Assembly: GCA_002179805.1 (NCBI GenBank)
Contig: NAVB01000277.1
Coordinates: 1 to 64,000, forward strand
Length of the DNA stretch: 64,000 nucleotides
Direction: 5' to 3'
Source of the DNA: Acanthamoeba lenticulata
Lineage: Eukaryota > Discosea > Longamoebia > Acanthamoebidae
Shown: in pieces, positions 23,273 through 34,270 of the stretch
Numbering within the stretch: the first letter of the stretch is position 1
Layout: every line of letters begins with the position of its first letter
Position numbers and translations under genes: made by a program
Notes under the pieces: generated by a model
Databases searched by the model: none
Seen by the model: only the letters and a program-made list of their open reading frames with translations
Told to the model about the DNA's origin: nothing

Positions 23273-23686
23273 GACCGCCCGCGTGTCGTGCGCACAGGAA
23301 TGACAATGCGTGATTCACAACCCCCTAACATGTGTTTAGTGTTTCCAATTTAATTTTATATATCTGTGTTTACCATAAACGTTTTTTCAGAGATTTCTAT
23401 TTTTTTGCTTTTTTATTTTTTGTGCAACCTCACTTTGCCTTGATAACCCCAGCTGTGCCCATCTCTCAGGCTGATACCAGGTAGTGAGGCTGCCATAAGA
23501 AAGTACAATCAGGTAACTTATTTATGGCAGAAGTGCACCCATAGAGTTTTGGCGAAAGCCGTTGTTGCGGGCGCTTTTTCAAACAGAAAAGCACGAGAAA
23601 AAAACGTTCGGGCCAATGAGCACAGACCCCGCCCGGGTCTGCTGTGAGTGGCTGCGCTAGCCGAAGCACACCTTTTGAAGAAAACC
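23273..23686. other. Intergenic, no gene seen
   Basis: These 414 bp start with an AT-rich stretch (about 23340-23425), probably the 3' UTR and terminator of the channel gene. Mixed-composition DNA follows, leading to the next start codon. No repeat or RNA gene is apparent. Confidence 0.45.
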
Positions 23687-26600
23687 ATGGAAGGCAACCA
23701 CAGCCACGCAAAACGTACCGTGCTCGCCGCCGCTGCGGCGAAGAGCGCGGAGGTGCAGGGAGTCAACGGCTCACCTACTGGTCCGTCGACTGCGGCCCAG
23801 CCGACGAGCACCACGAGCCTTTCGCCTACTCGAGCCAAAAAGCAGCAGTCAAGCTCGAACGGGAACTCACACAACACAGGTACAACTTTCCTTTCCCAAC
23901 TTGAAAACCTCCTCCCCACTGCAAAACGACTCGACCGAAAAGCTCAACCTGGCCGTACGAAAAGAAGCTCAACCTGGTTGTAGAAGCCGGTTTGCGCAAG
24001 ATTTAGTAGATTCTTCCCAAGTCGAGCGTAGCCCCACGGCCGAAATCTTTTCGCTCCCTTCCCGCGCACTCCACTCCTCCTTCTCCACGCACAATCCTCC
24101 TATCCCACAACCGTTGCGGGCGCACGCACAACGGAGCCTCGTGGGGGCCTTTTTCACCCCCAACACAGGTCCCTCAAGCCCTCCGGGGAAAAAATCGACG
24201 GGAAAGCAAAATTAACAGAAAAGGCTTCGACAGATGTCATAATATGTCGACACTTTCTGTCGACCGTCACTGATCAACCTGGCGGGGCGGGGTTTCAATC
24301 CAGGTGGTGGTGCCGAAGCCAGCGACGTGGCGCTTCCGAGCAGCGGCACCAACAACGGCCACCCAGTCCCGACACCGAAGAAGCGCAAGCGAGAGTCTCC
24401 TGAGGCGTTCTCTACCACCACTTCCGCGAACAATGGCACCACGACGTCGACTACCACGACGACGGCCGGCAAGGCCGTCCCTCAGTTTGTGTCAAGCCTC
24501 CAGCCGAGCCTGCCCCGGTGCGATCTCGAGGCCGGCCAGCTGCGGTTCTTCCTTCTCCCGCATGACAGCCACGCCCCGGAAATACACGTCATCTTCAAGG
24601 TACGGAGCGCGTTAAGGTGGCGGATGACGTCATCCTTCAAAAATCAAAATCAAAACAAAACAAAAAACAACAAACAAGATTTACTGAAGCGTGGGCGCTA
24701 CGTTCTCTTCTCTTCAGGGGCATCGCGGCAAGCTGGTGAAGCGGGCGCTCAAGGACGACGATGGGATGTACGCAGTGGCCGAGCCGGCCATCAACGAACT
24801 GCTTCTGCCCAACGACACGCGGACCACGTTTGAGGTCCACGTGCGCGTAGAGGAGCCCGCCTCGGGCCGCCGCCTCTTCCAGTCCTCGCTGCTCTTCACC
24901 CAAGCCTCGTTGGCCTCCACTAGGGCCGGCGAGCAGACTCAGCAACATCAACAATACCAGCATCACCATCACCAACAACATCAACATCAACATCAACATC
25001 AACAGCCATATAAGTATCATCCCCTTCCTCTCCGCCCAGCATCATCGTCTTCTCGAGCGCAGCCGCAGTCGTACGAGGCCGACGAGAACGGGGTCAAGGA
25101 CGAGGACAACGTTGAGCTCCAGGAGCTGCACGAGGCCGAGAGGCTGGCCGAAGAGGACGAGAGCGAGAACAGCATGACGCTCGAGGAGGACACCAAGCAC
25201 GAGAACGGCGGAGAGGCCGTCGAGGACGACGACGGGATTCGTGCCCACGGCAATGTGGGTCTGGCCCAAGAGGCCAAAGAAGAGGCAAAGCCCGAGAGGG
25301 TCGAGGCCAAGGAAGACGGGGAGGAGAAGGAGGAGAAGGAGGAGGAAGAAGAAGAGGAAGAGGAAGAGGAGTTGCGTCCGGCGCTCGAGATCTGCCCGGA
25401 CGACGACGAACTCGAAGCTGTCGACAAACGCGAAAGCAAAAACGAAAGCGAAAGCGAAAACGGCGTCGGTCCGATGGAGCTCGATGAGAAGAAGCTCCGG
25501 CGAGACGCCAAAGCCGAAGCCAAGGTCGACAAAAACGACGCCGACAAAGCCAAGAAGAAGGAGGCGGACGCCCCGGAGCCAGAGGCCTCGCAGCTCGCCG
25601 ACGGCAAGAAGGCCGCCGAGGCCGAGGCCGAGGCCAACGGCGAGGCCCCGGCCGCCAAGAAAATCAAGATCGAGCCGGACCTCCTCCCGTCCAGCGAGCA
25701 TCACCACCACAGGCAACAGCAGCAGCAGCAACACAGGCAGGCCGGATCCCAGTTGACGGCCGCCAAGCCGCTGCCGTCGTCGGCGCTGGCCGACCCGCTG
25801 GCCCAGTTGGCCGACCCGCTGGCCCAGCTGGCCGAGATCGCCGCCGCCGAGTCGCTCAGCGGCCACCAGCCCGGCGGCCACGTCAGCGCCGCCGCCGCAG
25901 CCGCCGCCGCCGCCGCTGCAGCCAATGGCCTCCGCGTCGGCCACGGGACGATGGCCGAGCGGCTGCACGCGATGGCGGCCTCGTTCGCCATGCCCGGCTG
26001 GCCCGGCCATCAGCCCCAGCCCCAGCTGCCGCCGTCGCACCAGCAGCCACCGCCGCCGCCGCCCGGGCTGGCGCAGTACTTGGCCGCTGGCGGCGGCCTG
26101 CCCGACGTCTACGGCGGGATCTCGCAGGCGGCCGCGGCCGCCATGGCGGCCCTCGTCGCCGGCGATCCGGGCACGGCGGCCCTCATGCTGGCCGCGCAGT
26201 CGCTGTTCCCGCCGGCGCCCCAGCAGGAGCCGCCGTTCCAGCCGGCGCGCACCGGCTCGACGCCGACAACGACGACGCCGTTGCGGGCGATCGCGTCGGC
26301 GCCAGCGTCGACGCCGACGCAGACGACGACGACGATGACACCGACGACGACGACGATGACGGCAACACCCAAGCGCTTGACAACGAAGCAGGCGCTGGTG
26401 GCGTCGTCCGCGTTGCCGCCACCATCGCCCTCGCAAAAGCAAAGCTCGGAGCAGCCGCCGCCATCGCACCCGCCGACCCTCTTGCCCCGGCCGTCGTCCT
26501 CCTCCTCGACCTCGGCCTCGACGGCGGCTTCGACGTCGTCATCCTCTTCTTCCCCGTCCTCCTCTTCCTCCTCTTCCTCATCGTCGTCCTTGGCGTTGAC

Positions 26601-27261
26601 GTCGTCGTCGTTCGCGGCGGCGGCGGCGGCGTCGGGCCGGCCGGAGCGGTGCCGGTTCTACTTTTACACGGTGCTGCCGGAGAAGGGGAAGCTGATCTGG
26701 ATCGTGTTCTTCAGCCGGCGGCGGCACTCGCTGGAGCACTGCGAGCTGATCCTGGAGGAGATCGCGCTGCCGTCGGCCAGCAGCACGCCGACGGCAGCCG
26801 ACCTGGCGGCGCTGGCGCCGGCCACGCCGCCGATGCCCAAGCAGGGGCTCATGCTGGCGTCGATGCCCGAGCTGGCCTGGATCGCCGAGGGCGTGGACAG
26901 GTCCACGAACCAGCGGCTCTACCAGCACAAGGTGTGCTTCCAGGCGCCCGAGTCCACGTTCGAGCGGCGCATTTTCCGGGCCATTTTGCACCACAAGGTC
27001 GAGCGCACGATGACCGTCCTGGGCGGGCTCTCGCTCGTCAGCACCACGTCGCAGCGCGAGCACATGTGGCCCCGCATCAACGCCTGGTTCCGCGCCGACC
27101 ACTTCCAGCAGCTCGTCCACAACTGCCGCACGCACCCGCCCAGCCGCCGACACTTTCTCAACGGCAAAGGCTCGCGCCAGGGCAGCAAGCAGTCCCAGAA
27201 GGATCGATTTCTCTTCGACGAGCTCGAGAAGGCCGTCGAGCTTGAAACCATCACCTTTTGA
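23687..27261 (+). CDS. Large low-complexity protein of unknown function, probably nuclear
   Basis: Three exons fit with clean phases: 23687-23879, 24304-24599 and 24718-27261, giving 1,010 residues. A basic nuclear-localisation-like cluster (PKKRKRE) is followed by an ordered region of about 90 residues (from PSLPRCDLEAGQLRFFLLP to RRLFQSSLLFTQ). Then come His/Gln runs, a long Glu/Lys/Asp-rich part, poly-Ala, Pro/Gln and a poly-Ser stretch. A second ordered domain of about 200 residues ends the protein (from RCRFYFYTVLPEKGKLIWIV, through FERRIFRAILHHKVERTMTVLGG, to the C-terminus). I recognise neither ordered domain. Two folded ends around a disordered middle would suit a transcription or chromatin cofactor, but that is inference. 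TGA is at 27259-27261. Confidence 0.8.
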
Positions 27262-27329
27262 AAAACGTATTAAAAAGATTTATGAAAAATATTTCTTTTT
27301 TTAAACAATACAAATTGATTCAGAATTTA

Positions 27330-30300
27330 TCAGGCGAGGGAGAGGACAAAGTCGCGCGCGAGCTGATGCAGCGCCTCGGCCTGGGCCTCGCCGCCGGCCT
27401 GGCGCGCGATGAACTTGTCGGCCTTGCGCACGACCAGCGCCCAGTTGACCTGCTGCTCGGGGAACCGCGAGGCCAGGAAGGCGCGGGCCACGACCGTGGC
27501 CCAGAGCGCGTCGGCCACGGCACCCGTGGCGGCCTGGACGGCGGCCGCACGCAGCTGCTCGGGCGGCACCTCCAAGAGCGCGGCCACGTCGTTGAGGTCC
27601 CAGCAGCCGCTGGCCTTTTGCTTGGTGATGATGTTCCGCATCAGAGGCGGCGGAGCCTCCAAAGACGGAGCAGCCGCCTCCGGAGCCGGCGCTGGGGCGA
27701 CCGGGGCAGACAAGTCTGACGGGTGGTCCGCGGCCAGCCTGGTCTCTGCCTGACAGTCCGCAAAGACGTCGACCTCGACGTCTTCGTTCTCTTCCTCGCT
27801 CACGCCCGATGAGCCGTCATCAAGCTCCTCTTGTTCCCTCGACTCTTCCGTCCTCTTCAAAGAGGAGCTCCTCTTCTTCTTCTTCTCCTTTGTCGTCCTG
27901 CTCTTCGAGCGGGGGGCGCCGTCTTCGAAGCGGGCGTACTCGGAGATCGACGACGAGCAGGTCAGCGTAGGCAATACGGGCGATGGTGATGAGGCCATCG
28001 GAGGCGCAAGGCAGCCGGCCTGGGCGCTCGGCGGAGGATGAGGACGCGGATGGCGGCGGTGAGGATGCTTCCGCTCCCTCCGGCACAGTTCCTCGTGGAA
28101 CCGCACGGCGTGCTCGCGCCGCGTGTTGTAGTCGACCGTGCGCTCGAACGTGGTCGGGATCGTCCGAAGCTGGAGGGAGCCCTCGGTCGCCTCTTCGCGC
28201 TCTTCGACGGCGACAAAGGCCGTGCGCTTGCTCAGGATGCCGTAGGCGAGGGACAAGCGCAGGATCTCGGCGTCCACGTTCCGGCCGGGGATGACCTCGC
28301 CCTTGGGGTTGTGGAAGTAGCTGCGCCCCTCGAGCAGGTCCCGGATGGCCCCGCGCGCGCCCAGCTTGTGGAACAGATCGCCGACGGCCGCCGCGGGCCG
28401 GCCCAGGTCGACCTTGGTCGTGGCCACGAAGGTCTTCTTGCCGGTCTTGGCCCGCAGCGTGGCCTCGACGACGCCGGCTTGGTTGGGCTCGCCCTCTTGC
28501 GGGAAGGCGTAGACGACCAGCCGCCCGCCGGCGAAGACGGGCGCCAGGCGGTGGGGCGACTGGCGCACCTTGAGGCCCTTCCACGACAGCGTCATGTTGG
28601 TCAGGGCGGGCTTCATGGCGCGGCCCAGCTGCCGCATGACCTTCTCCTCCATGGGCTCGTTCTCGCCCACAAGCTCGTAGAAGCCTTCCTGAAAAATAAT
28701 TTAAAATCAAAATCAAAATCAAAAGAATCGATTATATTTTAAATGATGATAAAAGAATAAAAGAAATGAATATATTCAAAAAAAAACGGTGGAGAAAAAA
28801 ATGAACCCCAGCGCGGGCGAGGCCCTTTACGAGCTCGACAGAGGCCTCTCGGCCGATGCCAAAGGTGAAGACGCGAGTCGTGTCGGCGTGCTTGCGCACA
28901 AAGTCGACGCACTCGATCGTGTTGGTCACTTTGCCGTCTGCACACCAACAGCTCTGCGCGTCAAGCCTCTACATGGAATGTGGAATGCGAGGAATGCATG
29001 ACGACATACCGGTCAGGATGAACAGCTGGCGCGGGTAGCCGTCCCGGGGCTTGGTCTGGAGGACCTCCTTGAGGGGCTTCAGGATGTCCGTCCCGTCCAG
29101 GTCGGCCTGCATCTCGGCCACATGCTTGGCCGCCACCTCCAAATTCCTGAAATTCCACCTCTGACCTCAGCTCACGACGACGATGATGATGAAGAGGATG
29201 AAGATGACGTACGCGTCGTTGTATTCGACGCTGCCCGTCTTGAAGAGGTGCTGCGTGCGGGACCCAAAGCCGATGATGTTGAAGAGCGTGCCCGGGGCGA
29301 GGCTCCGCAGGAAGAGGTCGAGGGTCTCGCGGACCTGCTGGATGCGCCGGCCGGCCATGCTGAACGAGCGGTCGACCAAGAAGACCATCTCCGAGTGGAT
29401 CTCGTCCTCGTCCTCGCCCAGCTCCGGAAGGAGCGCGAGCATGATGGCCTTGCGGCCCGCGGCGTCGACGCCCACCTGCGCGCAGGGCCTGGCCAGAGCA
29501 GCGCCCAATCAGGAATCAAAGATTGAGCCAAGGAGGCCGCCCATGGGCTTCAAGGAGATGAGGAAGACGACGACGCACTGGTGGGGCTTGGCCAGCTTAA
29601 TGCCCAGCACGAAGTCGCCCGGCGGGGTGTTGGGCGTGGCGGCCGGCTGGAGGGTGACCAGCCCGCGGTTGGGCTCCTCGCCAAAGTCAAAGGCCACCGG
29701 GTGCGACGTGGACGAGACCGACCTGATGTTGCTCGTCATCTCTACAAGACGACGGTGGTGATGTTCACGATCAGCATCATCTTCATCATCATCATGAAGT
29801 CGAAGATGGGTGCCAAACCGAGGTGGACGCTGATCTTGAGGTCGGGGATGGTGAAGTTCTTCTCCTTGGCCACGAAGTAGGACGGGTTGTCGTTGGTCGA
29901 GGGAAGCCGCCATTGGAGCTGCGCAACACGAAGAAGAACAAGAACAAGAACAAGAAGAAGAGGGCAAAGGCGAAGAAGAAGGCAAAGAAGAGGTTAGAGG
30001 CCGCATGATTTGGCTAACGAGGGCTCGTGGGCGAAGGACTCGTACACAGCCTTCGACAAAGGCGAGCTCGGTGACGTAGGTGATGGCCACGGTGACGTCC
30101 TTGCCCGCAGGCAGATTGCCCACGTTGATCGTGAACACGTTGGCCTCATCGTCCTTCTCCTCGAGCTTGTAGGCCCCGTGGCCGCTGGCGATCGCGTCGT
30201 CCTGACGGCCGAGGATGTGAGAATGAGAATGTCAATAAACGCATGTAAATAGTTGGCATTCCATGGCACAAGCGAGTTGGTGTTTGGGGGCTTGATGGTA

Positions 30301-30791
30301 CATAGGTCTCGCGAGCTTGCTCCTTCTCTTGGATCTCGCCTTTGACCTTCTTGCCGTCGATGTAGGCGACGAAGCCCGAAATGGCGGCCTTTTCCTCTAG
30401 CGGGAACATGTAGACCACTGCGCGCGTGGTGGGCCTGGTCAGACAAAGGGCTCCCAAGGTAAGCGCTCATCGAGACGGACCTTCGATGGGGTCCTTCTCC
30501 ACGTTGGTGAAGGTCTGGCGGATGGTGACCGACGCGCAGAAGTCGGCAATGGTCGCCTCTACGCTCACGTCCTGCCAAGCAGCACGAGTTGGGCTTCCAC
30601 AAAAGAGGGGCAACGCTACTCTCAAGGAAAAGGGTGGAATACCTTGAGAGGCAGTGGCGGTGGAGGCCGGTACCAGTCAGGGTTCACATACAGGTAATAG
30701 CACCAACCTGTAGGTCCAGAGCACTCTCAGTACTCAACGGATGACCAGGAAGGGAGAGGGGCAGCTGTAGCGCACCACGAACTCTGCACAT
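27330..30791 (-). CDS. VIT and von Willebrand A domain protein (VWA5/inter-alpha-trypsin-inhibitor type)
   Basis: Reading leftward, a VIT domain comes first (SVEATIADFCASVTIRQTFT; FPLEEKAAISGFVAYIDGKK; FTINVGNLPAGKDVTVAITY). A vWA domain follows with an intact metal-ion site D-x-S-x-S (FLVDRSFSMAGRRIQQV) and FTFGIGREASVELVKGLARAG. A C-terminal part ending in DDGSSGVSEEENED-type acidic sequence and a helical end (WDLNDVAALLEVPPEQL) matches vault/PARP4-like and VWA5A-like proteins. Several short introns. The lack of a signal peptide suggests a cytosolic protein, as in Dictyostelium homologues, but the 5' end is not settled: an ATG at 30789-30791 is the first plausible start, and the exon holding YLYVNPDWYRPPPPLPLK may be joined differently. 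Stop at 27330. Confidence 0.85.
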
Positions 30792-31029
30792 TTTGGGTGT
30801 GGTCGAGCAACGACAGTGACCGGTTTTGTAGCCACCTCCTTCAGCAAGGCTTTCCTTTACCCTAAAGAATGAAAGGCATGACGGTATCGAGCAACATTCT
30901 TGAAATAGTTCATTATGTCCTTTGCTTACAAACTCGTTTGTGGATCGGAACAGATTCTCTACACACTAATCCACAAGGCTTTGTGGGTTCTTTAGCCTTC
31001 TATTCTTGGTCACCACGAATCACCGCCAG

Positions 31030-32358
31030 ATGGACGAACTCTTCTTTGACGGTCGTATCATTCAAATCTCAACGCACGACAAAGTTGAGGCTGCGATTAA
31101 TGCGCTGCGGAGGGACGCGGAGGTCGAAAACGCGGAGGATGACATGTCCCCCTACGCCTGCGTGGGGTTCGACATGGAGTGGCAACACGACATCTGTCGA
31201 GGTCAGAACAACCCTCCGGCCATAATCCAACTCGCAAGCGAGAACGTGTGCCTCGTGTTCTACATGCTCCAGCTCAAGACCATGCCTGACGCCCTCGAAA
31301 AGCTCCTCCTCGACCAGTACTTCCTCAAGGTTGGTTTGCTTACAATCGACTTTCTTTCCTTACCCCCACAGCTCTGGCATCTCTTGTAGCAGAGATTCTC
31401 ATCTCTACGCATTGGATTTCAGGCAGCGTTGAGCCCGCATAACGACCGTCGCAAGCTGCTCTGCCACCACGACCTCGTTCCGCGCGGCCTCGTTGATGTA
31501 GCAGCCATGGCGCGCGGACTCGACTTCCCCCGCCTTGGCCTCAACTCGCTGGCCGAGGACGTTCTGGGCATGTTCGTGGACAAGAACAGGACGCGTAGCG
31601 ACTGGACCAGCCCTCAGCTGACGCGCGAGCAATTGAGCTACGCGGCGACCGACGCCTATGCGGCTCTTCGCATCTACTTTGGCCTCGAAGAGATGGAGAA
31701 CGAGCCCTTCTGGGACCGTGTCCTTGAGGAGGACTCGGCCGCCAACGCGACCCGAGTCCTCGATCTCATGCACACGGTGAGGGAGCTGCGCGAGCAGCAC
31801 AGCGACCAGCTGGCCGCCATCCGGTCGGACAGGGACGCTACCCTCGCCGCCGCCCTCAAGCGCATAACCAACCTCGAGGCCGAGAACCAGCGGCTTCGTG
31901 ACGAGCAGGCTCGCACGGCTCAGCCAAAACAGGAGCAACAACAGCAGCAGCAGCAACAACAGCAGCAGCAACAACAAAAGCTGCAGCAACTACAGCAACA
32001 AGTGCAGCAACTGCAGCAACAACTGCAAGAGCAGCAGCAAAGCCACAAGCAGCAACTGCTACAGCAGCAAAAGGGGCACAAGCAACAACTTCAGCGGCTG
32101 CGAAAGAGCCACGCGGCCGAACGGGCCTCCATGCAGGAGCAGATCGATGGGCTGACGGAGGAGGCCGAAAACCTCGACCACGAGCTCCAACAGACGCGCA
32201 CCCTGTGGCTTGTCGAGGCCTTTGCTCGAGGCAATGGCGAGCTTCCTCCTCTCGCTTCCCTTGCTCGGAGGTCGTACAGGACCAACGCCGCTCGCGACTC
32301 GGACGACTCTGCTTGCTCGGATGATGATGATGACTACTCTAGTGACTACTCTGACTAA
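31030..32358 (+). CDS. DnaQ-fold 3'-5' exonuclease with polyglutamine and coiled-coil tail
   Basis: A WRN-exonuclease/RNase D-type nuclease. The catalytic acids are in place: D-x-E in YACVGFDMEWQ, Asp in NDRRKLL, and the Y-x-x-x-D motif in LSYAATDAYAALRIY. The exonuclease domain takes the first 220 residues or so. After it come a helical region, a tract of about 60 mostly Gln residues (31930-32080), a coiled coil (ASMQEQIDGLTEEAENLDHE) and an acidic Asp/Ser/Tyr end. Two exons, 31030-31329 and 31423-32358, join in phase 0 to give 411 residues. The first in-frame ATG is used. DNA or RNA as substrate cannot be told from the sequence. Confidence 0.9.
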
Positions 32359-32407
32359 TAAGAAGAAGAAGAAGCTTCATGCGTCGTTGCGCCAACAAGG
32401 GCCGAGG

Positions 32408-33960
32408 TCAGGCGGAAGGCTTGTGGAGAAGCAAGTAGCAGTGTACGTAGTCCATGGCGTGCTCTGTGGGCGTCTTCTCGATCAGCTGGCGGTAGCGCTC
32501 GAAGAAGAGATCCACCCGTTCGTGGCGCTGCTTGGCCTCGCGCTGCTCGTCGAGACCCGCAAAGAAGACGCCCTCGCTCCACGACCTGATCGTTCCCACC
32601 AGCGCGTGCGAGTAGCCGACGGCATCATACTCGCCTGTTGACAACATGAGGATGATGAGGATAGATGATGAGGCATCATCCACCAAGCGCAAGGCAGTTG
32701 AGGATGATGAAATGAAGGACCGTTGTCAAAGCTCTGGCGGTAGGGGCACCGGACGACGCTGGTTGAGCAAGCGTCGATGAGGAGCCCGAGGGCCGCGACG
32801 GGGCTGGCCACGTCGGTCAGGGGCTCCACAAACTCCTCCTGTGAGCGATAGTACTGCGCAAAGGTCGTGCGCCGGTACTCGTCCAAGGTGATGAGCCCCT
32901 CGTCGGCCATCCCGCGCCACAACTGCAACGACGTTGTTGATGAGGGTGAGGATGAGCTAAGCGCATGTTCACTAGAAGGTGTGGAGGACCTCGTTCATGA
33001 CGTCAAACATGGAGCGCGTGTGGCCGGTGTTGCCCAGGTAGTGGCCCTCGACGTCTACACAGAAGTTGACCAGCAGCAAGCGCCCGCCCTTGGCCAGCTC
33101 CCTCCCCTGGCGTGTGTGGATGAAGTGGGACGTGTGCGTGTTCGTCATGAGGATGTCGTCGTCAGAGGAACGGGGCCAGCGGGTACCCGATGAAGGAGGA
33201 TGGTCTCCCAGTCCCGCTGGGCCTGAGCCCGGAAGGCGGCGCGCTCTTCGGCCGTGGCGCCCACGGCGTGCAGGTGTTGCGAGAGCTGGCACGGCACGCC
33301 CGTGAGCCAGTGCATGGCCGTCGCCGAGAAGCCCAGGTGGATCGACTCTGGGGGGAAGTTGGGCTCGTAGAACGACCGCCCTGGCCACAACAACGTCAGC
33401 TGTGCCGGCCAGCTGCGTTAAAGGACAAGGATGGTTGACGAGGAAGGAAGCTCACCACAGGCGTAGACGTAGACGTTGGGGTCGGCGTGCAATGGGCTCT
33501 CTTCGTTGCTCTTGTCGTGTAGCAGGTCAAAGAGAGCCGAGAAGTCGTTGCTGGGCCGGTCTGTGTAGGTGATGCTCACGCCGACACTGGGGCCTCGCTC
33601 GGCCCGCACCAACTCGATCGCCTGTCTCATGAGGCCTGCCAGGAGTCACGAAGAGGAAGAATGAGAAACGCACACAAGGACAACGGGAGAAGTTCCTTCA
33701 CCTTGGGAGGTGCCGCCGTCGGCAGCACCATAGTCGGCTATGGCAAACAGCGCCAAGTCTGCGGGCAGAGGAGACACAGGAGCAGTGTCACCCCGGCTCA
33801 GCGCCTCGCGGAGGCCGCGGTGGAGCAAGGGAAGCGCGTTCATTATCGCGTCACCTGCACCCTTTGTGTGAGCGCTGTAGAAGCCACCGCCCCGCATTTC
33901 CAGACCCTTCCTGGTCCAGTTTCCCGAGGAGCCGCTGCCATCAGCGGTGCTCGAGGCCAT
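32408..33960 (-). CDS. SABATH-family carboxyl methyltransferase
   Basis: S-adenosylmethionine-dependent methyltransferase of the salicylate/jasmonate carboxyl methyltransferase (SABATH) fold, which methylates the carboxyl group of small acids. Support comes from the N-terminal MRGGGFYSAHTKGAGDAI, the SAM loop FAIADYGAADGGTSQG, the motif ITYTDRPSNDFSALFDLLHD, the substrate region SIHLGFSATAMHWL, RLLLVNFCVDVEG, and the C-terminal FEPFTD-like FVEPLTD. Five to six exons; the ATG at 33958-33960 follows the expected layout. The stop TGA is at 32408-32410. The stop faces the exonuclease gene across 50 bp. The start is divergent from UAP1. Best known in plants; the substrate here is unknown. Confidence 0.86.
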
Positions 33961-34270
33961 GTGGTGTTTGTGGTTTTCTCAACTTGACCTGCACCGTGCG
34001 TGGTTTGCGCGGCATTATTCAAATTCCTGCACATCTCAAAGCACGCAAACAACGCAGGACCAACGGGAAAATCGCGGGGATGGTTTGCTTTGGTGGCGAG
34101 GGCTGGGGCGTAGCGGGGCAAGTTCAGGGGTTACACCCTGGTTGCGCTCGGCTTGGCGGGGTGTGTGCTGTTGCGAAGGGGTGTGAGACACGATGGAAAG
34201 GCCCTCAATCGAAACCTCTCCTCATCTTCACAAAACAACACCACACAACACAGCAAACGGAGCAAACACC
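33961..34270. promoter_or_regulatory. Divergent intergenic region between the SABATH gene and UAP1
   Basis: These 310 bp separate two divergent start codons and should carry both promoters. A CA-rich leader (CACACAACACAGCAAACGG) directly precedes the UAP1 ATG, as before several genes here. No TATA box is obvious. Confidence 0.4.

Noticed and set aside
25042..26469. Minus-strand open frame of 475 codons opposite the orphan protein
   Set aside because: Antisense of a low-complexity coding region. The product is Arg/Leu-rich with no domain, and the plus-strand frame has consistent splicing.
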